Source of the DNA: Bacteriovoracaceae bacterium
GTDB taxonomy: Bacteria; Bdellovibrionota; UBA1018
Assembly (NCBI GenBank): GCA_023250795.1
Contig: JAHFAB010000112.1
Span: 1,227-6,514 of the forward strand
DNA: 5,288 nucleotides
Direction of reading: 5' to 3'
Position numbers and translations under genes: made by a program. Below the pieces are notes generated by a model that saw nothing but the letters and a program-made list of their open reading frames with translations, was not told where the DNA came from and did not search any database. Below are positions 1 to 5,288 of this stretch, one piece after another (the stretch's first letter is position 1; each line of letters begins with the position of its first letter).

Positions 1-50
1 CGTTGCGATTTTTTACTGAAACGAAAAATATCAGTGTCAAAACGGTCTAA
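1..50 (+). CDS. C-terminal end of an aldehyde dehydrogenase, probably 2-aminomuconate 6-semialdehyde dehydrogenase (partial)
   Basis: The third frame is open from the window edge to a TAA at 48-50 and encodes LRFFTETKNISVKTV. The FxTExKxIxVK pattern is how the aldehyde dehydrogenase superfamily typically ends, including the ALDH8/AmnC/NbaE type that oxidises 2-aminomuconate 6-semialdehyde to 2-aminomuconate with NAD+. Only about 15 residues are visible, so no catalytic residue can be checked and the superfamily call rests on this tail. The specific assignment is inferred from position: the stop lies 5 bases before the 2-aminomuconate deaminase start, and the enzyme making the dehydrogenase substrate (ACMSD) is encoded two genes downstream. 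A tail from another ALDH, or a chance open frame, is possible but less likely in this context. Confidence 0.72.
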   Translation, partial: LRFFTETKNISVKTV

Positions 51-55
51 AAAAT

Positions 56-442
56 ATGAATCAGAAAAATCTTTTTTATTCTAAAAATGCTCCGAAACCC
101 ATGGGACTCTATCCCCACGCAAGGAAAGTGGGAAATCTGATTTTTCTTTCAGGCATTGGTTCCAGAGAACCTGGGACAGATCTGATTCCAGAAAGTTTTG
201 AAGCTGAGTGCCACTCTGTTTTTAAAAATGTTCGCACGGTCTTAGAAGAGGCAGGTTCGAGTTGGGAAAAGATCATCGACGTCACTGTTTTTTTAACCAA
301 CATGAAAAAAGATTTCCCCGTTTACAATAAAATTTATGCCGAATACTTCAAAACCAATCCACCCTGTAGAACTACGGTTGAGGTGGGAAGTCTCCCCTCC
401 CCCATCTCTATCGAACTCAAGTGCATTGCTGAAGTAGAATAG
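56..442 (+). CDS. nbaF: 2-aminomuconate deaminase, RidA/YjgF fold
   Basis: Predicted to deaminate 2-aminomuconate to 4-oxalocrotonate (2-oxohex-3-enedioate) plus ammonia in the cytoplasm, as the RidA-fold AmnD/NbaF enzymes of 2-nitrobenzoate and aminophenol degraders do. The 128 residues form one RidA domain. The GLYPHAR segment (17-23), FLSGIGSREPGT (30-41), the VTVFLTNMKKDFPVYN block (76-91) and NPPCRTTVEV (101-110) match the aminomuconate-deaminase subgroup better than generic RidA. R105 and E120 occupy the usual RidA ligand-binding positions. The protein is about 14 residues shorter than the AmnD-type proteins I recall (about 142), the loss falling in the loop after PGT41. The ATG at 56 lies 5 bases after the upstream stop with no clear Shine-Dalgarno site, suggesting translational coupling. 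A generic enamine/imine deaminase is the main alternative, but the operon context argues against it. Confidence 0.88.
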   Translation: MNQKNLFYSKNAPKPMGLYPHARKVGNLIFLSGIGSREPGTDLIPESFEAECHSVFKNVRTVLEEAGSSWEKIIDVTVFLTNMKKDFPVYNKIYAEYFKTNPPCRTTVEVGSLPSPISIELKCIAEVE

Positions 443-446
443 AGGA
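441..446 (+). promoter_or_regulatory. Shine-Dalgarno site for the dioxygenase gene
   Basis: AGAGGA lies 5 bases before the ATG at 452 and overlaps the stop codon of the deaminase gene (TAG, 440-442). It fixes the start and fits coupled translation within one transcript. Confidence 0.7.
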
Positions 447-451
447 TAGAA

Positions 452-952
452 ATGCTAAAACCGATTAACTTCAAAAAATGGATCGACGAACACAGAGACT
501 TACTCAAACCTCCTGTCGGAAATAAACTCGTTTGGGAGGATCGGGAGTTCATGGTCATGGTCGTAGGAGGTCCAAACACAAGAACAGATTTTCATATCAA
601 TCCAGGCGAAGAGTTTTTTTATCAGGTCGAAGGAAATATCGTTCTGACCCTCATGCAGGGGGGAGAGTTCCATGACATTCCTATCTCGGAGGGAGAAATT
701 TTCTTGCTCCCTCCAAAAATCCCCCACTCTCCGAAACGCCCCTCTGGCACCGTGGGCCTTGTTTTAGAAAGAAAAAGACTGAACCATGAGCTCGACGGCT
801 TTGTTTGGTATTGCGCAAACTGTAAAAACAAACTCTATGAAGAATTTTTTCATCTCACGAATTTAGTCACGCAATTACCACCAGTCTTTGAAAATTTTTA
901 CAGAGATAAATCTCATGCAATCTGTAAAAAATGTGGGACGGAACAGAAATGA
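452..952 (+). CDS. nbaC: 3-hydroxyanthranilate 3,4-dioxygenase
   Basis: Opens the ring of 3-hydroxyanthranilate with O2 to give 2-amino-3-carboxymuconate 6-semialdehyde (ACMS), using Fe(II) in a cupin fold. The 166 residues are close to the usual bacterial single-domain length (about 174). By comparison with the Cupriavidus/Ralstonia enzyme, the iron ligands are H48, E54 and H92, in [10 protein letters not shown]...EEFFYQ and [13 protein letters not shown]. The substrate-binding residues are R44, R96 and E106. The second, rubredoxin-like iron site of bacterial enzymes is intact as C121-x2-C124 (WYCANC) and C158-x2-C161 (CKKC). It has a good Shine-Dalgarno site and ends in an ATGA overlap with the ACMSD gene, so the enzymes that make and consume the unstable ACMS are translated together. 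All diagnostic residues are visible and I see nothing anomalous. Confidence 0.97.
   Translation: MLKPINFKKWIDEHRDLLKPPVGNKLVWEDREFMVMVVGGPNTRTDFHINPGEEFFYQVEGNIVLTLMQGGEFHDIPISEGEIFLLPPKIPHSPKRPSGTVGLVLERKRLNHELDGFVWYCANCKNKLYEEFFHLTNLVTQLPPVFENFYRDKSHAICKKCGTEQK
935..942 (+). promoter_or_regulatory. Shine-Dalgarno-like site that decides the ACMSD start
   Basis: GGGACGGA lies 6 bases before the ATG at 949, inside the end of the dioxygenase gene. It supports 949 over the in-frame ATG at 931, which would add six residues (MWDGTE) not seen in ACMSD proteins; the family begins MKIDIHxHILP. Confidence 0.6.
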
Positions 953-1953
953 AAATCGACATTCACACTCACATTCTCCCCCCTGACCTCCCCAAGTTCA
1001 AAGAAAAATTTGGATACGGTGGCTTTATTTGGCTTGATCATCACAAGCCTTGCCATGCCCGTATGATGATGGATGATGGAAAGTTTTTTAGAGAGATCGA
1101 GAGTAATTGTTGGGATCCTCTTCAGAGAATCCGAGACTGTGACCAGCACGGAGTCAGCCGCCAAGTTCTTTCGACTGTCCCTGTGATGTTCAGCTATTGG
1201 GCGAAATCTGGAGACGGTCTTGAGATTTCTCGTTTTCTCAATGATCATATCGCCAGTGTAGTGGATAAAAATCCAAAACGATTTATTGGTCTTGGCACAG
1301 TCCCTTTGCAAGACCCAAAACTTGCCATCGGAGAGCTCGAACGCTGTAAAAAAGAACTGGGATTTGCTGGAGTTCAGATCGGTTCACATGTCAACGACTG
1401 GAACCTCAATGACGAAAAACTTTTTCCATTCTTCGAGGCTGCAGAGGCTCTTGGGGCGTCGATCTTTGTCCACCCTTGGGACATGATGGGTGCTGCTAAA
1501 ATGCAAAAGTATTGGCTCCCTTGGTTAGTGGGAATGCCAGCAGAGATTTCTCTTGCGATTTGCTCGATGATTTTTGGAGGGATCTTTGAACGCCTCCCTA
1601 AACTCCGGGTCTGTTTCGCACATGGAGGAGGGGCTTTTGGAGCCACTCTCGGAAGAATCGAACAAGGGTTTTTATCCCGCCCAGATCTATGCGCCATTGA
1701 CAACCCTCATAATCCCAGAAAATACATTGGAAAATTTTATGTAGATTCGTTGGTGCACGATCCCCTCGCACTGAAAACGATTTTAGAAATTTATGGAGAA
1801 AATCAGGTAGCTCTCGGATCTGATTATCCCTTTCCTTTGGGAGAGGCCATACCCGGGAAACTGATCGAGTCAGTGGCTGGACTTTCCGATTTAACCCTCG
1901 AGCGTCTCCTGAGCGGCACGGCATTAGAATGGTTGGATTTAAAAAATGAGTGA
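949..1953 (+). CDS. nbaD: 2-amino-3-carboxymuconate-6-semialdehyde decarboxylase (ACMSD)
   Basis: Removes CO2 from ACMS to give 2-aminomuconate 6-semialdehyde, diverting it from spontaneous cyclisation to quinolinate. It is a zinc-dependent amidohydrolase-fold (TIM barrel) decarboxylase. With the start at 949 the protein has 334 residues, like the Pseudomonas fluorescens (334) and human (336) enzymes, and begins [11 protein letters not shown] as the family does. Metal ligands are H6 and H8 (HTH), H175 (FVHPWD) and D292 (GSDYPFPLG), with the catalytic H225 in [10 protein letters not shown]48 and R236, corresponding to the substrate-carboxylate arginines contributed by two subunits in the P. 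fluorescens dimer, are present. Long stretches ([25 protein letters not shown]) equal the animal enzyme. It overlaps the dioxygenase gene by 4 bases (ATGA) and kynU by 8. The alternative start at 931 would only lengthen the N-terminus. Confidence 0.97.
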   Translation: MKIDIHTHILPPDLPKFKEKFGYGGFIWLDHHKPCHARMMMDDGKFFREIESNCWDPLQRIRDCDQHGVSRQVLSTVPVMFSYWAKSGDGLEISRFLNDHIASVVDKNPKRFIGLGTVPLQDPKLAIGELERCKKELGFAGVQIGSHVNDWNLNDEKLFPFFEAAEALGASIFVHPWDMMGAAKMQKYWLPWLVGMPAEISLAICSMIFGGIFERLPKLRVCFAHGGGAFGATLGRIEQGFLSRPDLCAIDNPHNPRKYIGKFYVDSLVHDPLALKTILEIYGENQVALGSDYPFPLGEAIPGKLIESVAGLSDLTLERLLSGTALEWLDLKNE

Positions 1954-3268
1954 TTTTAAACCCACAGAAAAATTTGCAAAATCTTTGGATCTTCACGACC
2001 CTCTGGCAAAGTATAGGAAACTTTTTCACATACCAAAGTTTAAGTCTCATGACTGTCTTTATTTTGCAGGCAACTCTCTGGGCCTCCAACCAAATAAAAC
2101 GCAGACCTATATCGAACAGGAACTCAAAGACTGGGCGAGTCTTGGAGTCGAAGGGCATTTTCATGCCAAAAATCCTTGGTATCCGTATCACGAATCACTC
2201 ACCCTCATGACAGCCAATTTGGTAGGAGCAAAATCGAATGAAGTGGTGAACATGAACTCCCTCACGGTCAATTTGCATCTCATGCTCGTTTCTTTTTACC
2301 GCCCCACTCGGGAGCGCTCTAAAATTCTGATTGAAAAAGGGGCTTTCCCCTCGGACCATTACGCAGTAAACTCTCAAGCCAAGTTTCACGGACACGATCC
2401 GAGCCACACGGTTTTAGAAATTTCTCCCAGATCGGGTGAACATACCATTCGCAAGGAAGACCTGCTTTCTTTGATCGAAAAAGAAGGGCGTTCGATTGCT
2501 CTCATCTTACTCGGAAATGTAAACTACCTCACTGGGCAAGCTTTTGATCTGCGAGCGATCTCCGAAGCTGGACATGCCCACGGATGCTTTGTGGGTTTTG
2601 ATCTCGCCCATGGAGCCGGCAACTTAGAAATGCACCTTCATGATTGGGATGTCGATTTCGCAGTTTGGTGTTCGTATAAATACCTAAACGCAGGCCCGGG
2701 TGGAATTGCCGGATGCTTTGTACATGAACGACACGGACTTGGGAAAACACTGACCCGGTTTGAGGGATGGTGGGGGCATAATAAAATCAAACGTTTTGAA
2801 ATGGCTCCTGTTTTTGATCCCATTGCAGGCGCAGAAGCGTGGCAACTGAGTAATCCCCCGATTTTTCAGATGGCAGCGCTCCGAGCTTCTTTAGAAATAT
2901 TTGAGGCTGCTGGGATGTCGGCCATTCGTGAAAAAAGTGTTCAGCTCACTGGATATTTGGAATTTTTGTTGGAGCATTTTCTAGGGGACTCTATTGCCTT
3001 AGTCACCCCCAGGGATCCAGAGCAAAGAGGAGCGCATTTGTCTTACCAGATAAGTGGTAAAATAAATGGCCAGATATCTGGTAAGTTAGATGGCGGAATA
3101 AAGGGCGGGTTTGCTGGAAAAAGTCTAGTCGAAGAGCTCAAGTCCAAAGGAATCCACTGTGACTTCAGAGAGCCCGATATTCTCCGTGTAGCTCCAGTGC
3201 CTCTTTATAATTCATATAATGATGTTTTTTTATTTGCGAAAGAATTGGCCGCTATCGTTAAAGGCTGA
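1946..3268 (+). CDS. kynU: Kynureninase, 3-hydroxykynurenine-preferring type
   Basis: PLP-dependent hydrolase cleaving 3-hydroxykynurenine (or kynurenine) to 3-hydroxyanthranilate (or anthranilate) and alanine. The 440 residues form one fold-type I aminotransferase-like domain. The Schiff-base lysine is K245 in [16 protein letters not shown] contacts include F134 and D137 (AFPSDHYA), D219 and H222 (FDLAH), Y244 and W275; R414 lies in [11 protein letters not shown]71, S302 and N303 align with human H102, S332 and N333, residues tied to preference for 3-hydroxykynurenine; the Pseudomonas enzyme has Trp, Gly and Thr there. This agrees with kmo in the same locus. The ATG at 1946 lies within the ACMSD gene and has only a weak Shine-Dalgarno site, so coupling is likely. 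Unusual: a Gly/Lys/Ile-rich insertion of about 18 residues (roughly 371-390) where the human protein has a short turn, made of a duplicated DNA unit. Confidence 0.97.
   Translation: MSDFKPTEKFAKSLDLHDPLAKYRKLFHIPKFKSHDCLYFAGNSLGLQPNKTQTYIEQELKDWASLGVEGHFHAKNPWYPYHESLTLMTANLVGAKSNEVVNMNSLTVNLHLMLVSFYRPTRERSKILIEKGAFPSDHYAVNSQAKFHGHDPSHTVLEISPRSGEHTIRKEDLLSLIEKEGRSIALILLGNVNYLTGQAFDLRAISEAGHAHGCFVGFDLAHGAGNLEMHLHDWDVDFAVWCSYKYLNAGPGGIAGCFVHERHGLGKTLTRFEGWWGHNKIKRFEMAPVFDPIAGAEAWQLSNPPIFQMAALRASLEIFEAAGMSAIREKSVQLTGYLEFLLEHFLGDSIALVTPRDPEQRGAHLSYQISGKINGQISGKLDGGIKGGFAGKSLVEELKSKGIHCDFREPDILRVAPVPLYNSYNDVFLFAKELAAIVKG
3047..3094 (+). repeat. Two tandem 24-base units inside kynU, with palindromes
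   Basis: Units 3047-3070 and 3071-3094 both start CAGATA, share GGTAA in the middle and end ATGGC; about 18 of 24 positions agree. They lie in the frame of kynU and encode most of its extra loop (QISGKING / QISGKLDG). CCAGATATCTGG at 3070-3081 is a perfect 12-base palindrome. TTACCA (3043-3048) and TGGTAA (3055-3060) form a second inverted pair around 6 bases. This is a duplication within a coding loop. Whether the palindromes have a function cannot be told from one sequence. Confidence 0.75.
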
Positions 3269-3303
3269 GGGCTTGCGCATAAATAGCGGAGTCTTTTGGC
3301 CTG

Positions 3304-3318
3304 AGGCTTTGCCGGATT
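3304..3318 (+). repeat. Left copy of an imperfect direct repeat flanking the HNH gene
   Basis: AGGCTTTGCCGGATT here and AGGCTTTGAGGATT at 4552-4565 share an 8-base exact start and GGATT, differing by CC versus A between them. The pair brackets the inserted HNH gene and its leader. It could be a decayed target duplication or recombination scar, or coincidence; the match is short. Confidence 0.35.
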
Positions 3319-3394
3319 TTTAGATATTTTTTAATTAAATTTAGCTATTTTTTAGTTGTTTTTAAAGTATTTTATGTTACACACCCATCTCATA
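3319..3394 (+). promoter_or_regulatory. AT-rich leader, possible promoter of the HNH gene
   Basis: Most of this stretch before the HNH gene is A/T, with runs of T and TTAATTAAAT, unlike the few bases or overlaps between the other genes here. TATGTT at 3373-3378 could be a -10 element, but the upstream candidates (TTAGTT at 3352, 15-base spacer) match a -35 poorly. A promoter is inferred from composition and from the gene standing apart from the operon; no strong hexamer pair is visible. If active, it could also drive kmo. Confidence 0.3.
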
Positions 3395-3401
3395 AAGAGG
3401 G
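3395..3401 (+). promoter_or_regulatory. Shine-Dalgarno site of the HNH gene
   Basis: AAGAGGG lies 7 bases before the ATG at 3409. It is a stronger, better spaced ribosome site than those of kynU and kmo, supporting this start and independent translation of the HNH gene. Confidence 0.65.
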
Positions 3402-3408
3402 TCAGACA

Positions 3409-4560
3409 ATGACAGCAGCTGACATAAAAAAACTATCCGATTCTGAACTCATCGAACGAACTGAAAAAGCAGTTTTACACGAACGAGAGATGACTAATTC
3501 TGTTTTAGATCACTTGAGGGAAATTCAAAGTAGGCGGCTCTACGCACGACTTGGGTTTAGCAGCATGTTTGAGTATTGCACTCAGCATCTAAAATATTGC
3601 AACGCGAGTGCGCAGCTGAGAATCGACGCAATGAGACTCGCAGTAGAACTTCCTGAAATTAAGGAGTCATTAGAGAACGGTTCTCTCGGTCTTTCCGTCA
3701 TTGGATCATTTCAAAAGTTTGTACGTCATGATAAACAGAGGAAAAAGTCTTACACTGCTGCGGAGCAAAAGGAGTTGCTCAAGCAAGTAGAAACCAAATC
3801 TCGACAAGAAGCTGAAAAAATATTTGCTGAGATTTCCCCAGAAGCTTTGCCTCAAGAAAAGTTACGGGTTTTAAACGCAACCCAAAGCGAACTTCGTTTT
3901 GTCGCTGACGAAGAACTTTTAGAGCTCATGGCGCAGATGAAAGCCAAACTTCGTCAGAAAGGGAATACAGACCCCAGTTACTTGGATATTTTTAAAACTG
4001 GACTCAAAAAAGCGCTCAAAGTGACTTCGCCAATTGTGCATGGTCTGGCTACTTCGCCAGACGAAGTGGCAAATTCAGCTTTTACTTCGCCTGGCGAAGT
4101 GAAACGAGAAACGGTGGTCGGCAAAGCAGCCACCGATGAAAAGCGAGTCACTACTTCTCCCGGCGAAGTAACTAGAGAAGTGGCGGCCGGAAAAGAAAAA
4201 TCTCAGAAAATAAAGACAAATGCTACTTCGCCAGAAGAAGTAAAAGGCGAAGTAGCGCAAAAAATAAAGAATGAAGTATTGACGCCACATCAAAAACAAA
4301 AAACAGGTCGGATCTACATCTCAGTTTCTGAGATAAAAACGGCATTTGAACTAGCTGGAGAACAATGTACTTATATTTCTGAGATCACAGGGAAACGTTG
4401 TACTGAAAAATACTTCTTACAGGTCGAACATATTGTACCGGTTGCTCAAGGGGGCAGCTCTACGCAGGAAAACCTTACCGTCCTGTGCGCCTGCCACAAC
4501 CGACTCAATGCAATTGATAGTTATGGTTTAGAAAAAATGCAGCCTTATCTTAGGCTTTGA
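3409..4560 (+). CDS. HNH endonuclease with DUF222-like N-terminal helical region
   Basis: A 383-residue protein in three parts. Residues 1-205 are mostly helical and charged, with a YARLGFSSMFEYCTQHLKY block (45-63) and a SAQLRIDAMRLAVELPEI block (67-84), as in a family of HNH proteins I associate with Bdellovibrio-like bacteria. Residues 206-290 are a low-complexity linker with TSPDEV, TSPGEV, TSPGEV and TSPEEV at 215, 226, 249 and 273. Residues 300-383 are the HNH nuclease domain: C320 and C331 (probable zinc ligands), EHIVPVAQGG (E340, H341), N355, then C360-x2-H363-N364. The core is intact, so metal-dependent DNA cleavage is expected. Its biological role is unknown: selfish or homing-like element, defence or repair are all possible. 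It splits kynU from kmo and has no evident role in kynurenine breakdown. No signal peptide or membrane segment is visible. Confidence 0.88.
   Translation: MTAADIKKLSDSELIERTEKAVLHEREMTNSVLDHLREIQSRRLYARLGFSSMFEYCTQHLKYCNASAQLRIDAMRLAVELPEIKESLENGSLGLSVIGSFQKFVRHDKQRKKSYTAAEQKELLKQVETKSRQEAEKIFAEISPEALPQEKLRVLNATQSELRFVADEELLELMAQMKAKLRQKGNTDPSYLDIFKTGLKKALKVTSPIVHGLATSPDEVANSAFTSPGEVKRETVVGKAATDEKRVTTSPGEVTREVAAGKEKSQKIKTNATSPEEVKGEVAQKIKNEVLTPHQKQKTGRIYISVSEIKTAFELAGEQCTYISEITGKRCTEKYFLQVEHIVPVAQGGSSTQENLTVLCACHNRLNAIDSYGLEKMQPYLRL
4024..4253 (+). repeat. Cluster of 17-base palindromic units in the HNH linker
   Basis: Units lie at 4051-4067, 4084-4100, 4153-4169 and 4225-4241, in the frame of the HNH gene, each encoding TSPxEV. 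The 4084 copy, ACTTCGCCTGGCGAAGT, is a perfect palindrome with 8-base arms around one base. The others match their own reverse complement in 7, 7 and 6 of 8 arm positions. A left half-unit (ACTTCGCC, 4024-4031) and a right half-unit (GGCGAAGT, 4246-4253) bound the cluster. Start-to-start distances are 33, 69 and 72 bases, all multiples of three. Confidence 0.85.
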
Positions 4561-4565
4561 GGATT
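4552..4565 (+). repeat. Right copy of the imperfect direct repeat flanking the HNH gene
   Basis: AGGCTTTGAGGATT contains the stop codon of the HNH gene (TGA, 4558-4560) and pairs with 3304-3318. Collapsing the two copies into one would place kynU and kmo about 63 bases apart with both reading frames untouched. Confidence 0.35.
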
Positions 4566-4579
4566 AAACAGAAATTTTT

Positions 4580-5288
4580 ATGCAAAGTAATACGAAAATC
4601 ACATTGATAGGAGCCGGGCTTGTAGGATCATTGCTTTCCATTTTTCTTTCTAGAAAAGGATTTGAAGTAGAGATTTTCGAGCGACGCCCTGATTTAAGAG
4701 TGGGACTAAAAGACAACAAAGCGGGCACAGAGAGTAAAAGCATAGGAACCAATCAAGACGTCAGCACAGGGTCCTCTCGCAAAAGAGGGAGATCCATTAA
4801 TTTAGCCATCTCCACCCGCGGCCTGTATGCTCTCAGCGAGCTCGAGCTTGAAAAAGAAGTTCTCGCCCAAGCCATCCCCATGAAGGGGCGCATGATCCAT
4901 GCTCAAAACGGAGAACTCACTTTTCAACGTTATGGAAGGGACGATACGGAGTGCATTTATTCGATCTCTAGAGAATGGCTAAACTCGTTTTTGATGAGTG
5001 AGGCTGAAAAAAACAAAGTAAAAATTCATTTTAACAAAAAAATCAGTGCATCTGATTTTGAAAAATCCTCTCAATCACTCCCTCCCAGCACGAATACTAT
5101 AAAAACAGTGATTGGCACCGATGGATCCAGCTCTGCCCTCAGAGCTGCGTTTTTAAAATTTCCTCAGTTCCAGTCTTCTGAAAAGGAGTTGGATTATGGA
5201 TATAAAGAGCTTGTGATTCCGCCTCAAGCACAGCTACACCAGCCATTAGGCAACAGACATCTCGAAAAAAACGCACTTCACATCTGGC
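4580..5288 (+). CDS. kmo: Kynurenine 3-monooxygenase, N-terminal part (runs off the window)
   Basis: FAD- and NADPH-dependent hydroxylase making 3-hydroxykynurenine from kynurenine, the substrate of the adjacent kynU. The 236 visible residues are about half of the family length (about 450-490). FAD-binding GxGxxG is LIGAGLVGS (G11, G13, G16); the second strand ends EIFERRPD (31-38). GRSINLAIS (70-78), IPMKGRMIH (99-107), SISREWLN (128-135), IGTDGSSSALR (178-188) and DYGYKELVIPP (205-215) are family signatures. R104 and Y118 match the human substrate residues R85 and Y99. A Ser/Thr/Gly/Lys-rich insertion (about 41-69, against about six residues in human KMO) precedes GRSINL. The ATG at 4580 is the only ATG between the in-frame stop at 4565 and the FAD motif. 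GAGGA at 4559-4563 is 16 bases away, too far for a normal Shine-Dalgarno site, so expression may be weak or rely on coupling to the HNH gene. Confidence 0.96.
   Translation, partial: MQSNTKITLIGAGLVGSLLSIFLSRKGFEVEIFERRPDLRVGLKDNKAGTESKSIGTNQDVSTGSSRKRGRSINLAISTRGLYALSELELEKEVLAQAIPMKGRMIHAQNGELTFQRYGRDDTECIYSISREWLNSFLMSEAEKNKVKIHFNKKISASDFEKSSQSLPPSTNTIKTVIGTDGSSSALRAAFLKFPQFQSSEKELDYGYKELVIPPQAQLHQPLGNRHLEKNALHIW
4700..4786 (+). other. In-frame insertion in the FAD domain of kmo
   Basis: Codons 41-69 of kmo form a hydrophilic stretch (VGLKDNKAGTESK through SSRKR) between the second Rossmann strand and GRSINLAIS. The human enzyme has only VATFTR there, so about 23 residues are extra. The frame is kept and the flanking motifs are intact, so a surface loop, not a disruption, is the likely reading. 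I see no clear internal repeat; CCTCT (4773) and AGAGG (4784) form only a short inverted pair. Confidence 0.7.

Noticed and set aside
658..663. Run of six G in the dioxygenase gene as a phase-variation tract
   Set aside because: Six G is short for slippage-based switching, the gene is intact, and a housekeeping dioxygenase is an unlikely phase-variable gene.
931..948. Upstream ATG at 931 as the ACMSD start
   Set aside because: It adds six residues not found in the family. The ATG at 949 gives the canonical [11 protein letters not shown] start, the usual length of 334, an ATGA overlap and a well-spaced ribosome site.
1598..2191. Reverse-strand open frame of 197 codons across the ACMSD-kynU junction
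   Set aside because: It lies opposite two strongly conserved enzymes, has no recognisable motif, and its composition is explained by antisense reading of their codons.
3263..3315. Direct repeat between GGCTGAGGGCTTGCGC and GCCTGAGGCTTTGCCG just after kynU
   Set aside because: The similarity is degenerate, needs gaps and carries no further structure. It is within what chance gives in a short GC-containing patch.
3263..3325. Rho-independent terminator after kynU
   Set aside because: GCCTGAGGC and GGCTTTGCC give only 3-base stems before the T run. No stable GC-rich hairpin directly precedes the T tract.
4075..4299. Reverse-strand open frame of 74 codons opposite the HNH linker, rich in Phe, Tyr and Arg
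   Set aside because: It is the complement of the Lys/Glu/Ser-rich repeat region, and the palindromes keep that strand open. It has no recognisable domain and lies wholly inside a well-supported gene.

Overview
The window carries most of an operon for the oxidative (kynurenine to 4-oxalocrotonate) branch of tryptophan catabolism. All genes lie on the + strand and are tightly packed. In order they are: the last codons of an aldehyde dehydrogenase, best read as 2-aminomuconate semialdehyde dehydrogenase (1-50); a RidA-fold 2-aminomuconate deaminase (56-442); 3-hydroxyanthranilate 3,4-dioxygenase (452-952); ACMS decarboxylase (949-1953); kynureninase (1946-3268); and, after a 1.3 kb interruption, the first 236 codons of kynurenine 3-monooxygenase (4580 to the window edge).

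These enzymes act in sequence. Kmo converts kynurenine to 3-hydroxykynurenine. KynU gives 3-hydroxyanthranilate plus alanine. The dioxygenase gives ACMS, and ACMSD removes CO2 to give 2-aminomuconate semialdehyde. The dehydrogenase gives 2-aminomuconate, which the deaminase converts to 4-oxalocrotonate. Having ACMSD, the dehydrogenase and the deaminase together points to catabolism toward central metabolism, not quinolinate/NAD synthesis. Tryptophan dioxygenase, formamidase and the late oxalocrotonate steps are not in the window.

The interruption (3269-4579) holds one HNH-endonuclease gene of the DUF222-like type (3409-4560) with its own AT-rich leader. It sits between kynU and kmo, has no evident role in the pathway, and is bracketed by an imperfect 15/14-base direct repeat. 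Its linker contains four 17-base near-palindromes encoding TSP(D/G/E)EV. Both pathway genes beside it carry in-frame, low-complexity insertions absent from the human homologues: a 24-base tandem duplication with a perfect 12-base palindrome in kynU, and about 23 Ser/Thr/Gly/Lys-rich residues in the FAD domain of kmo.

The organism is bacterial (overlapping genes, Shine-Dalgarno sites) with moderate to low GC. The N-terminal layout of the HNH protein resembles a family I associate with Bdellovibrio-like bacteria (Bdellovibrionota). That placement is tentative. The kynurenine enzymes are of the type shared with animals, and KynU has the residues expected for a 3-hydroxykynurenine-preferring enzyme. 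I found no RNA genes, CRISPR arrays or transposase genes.
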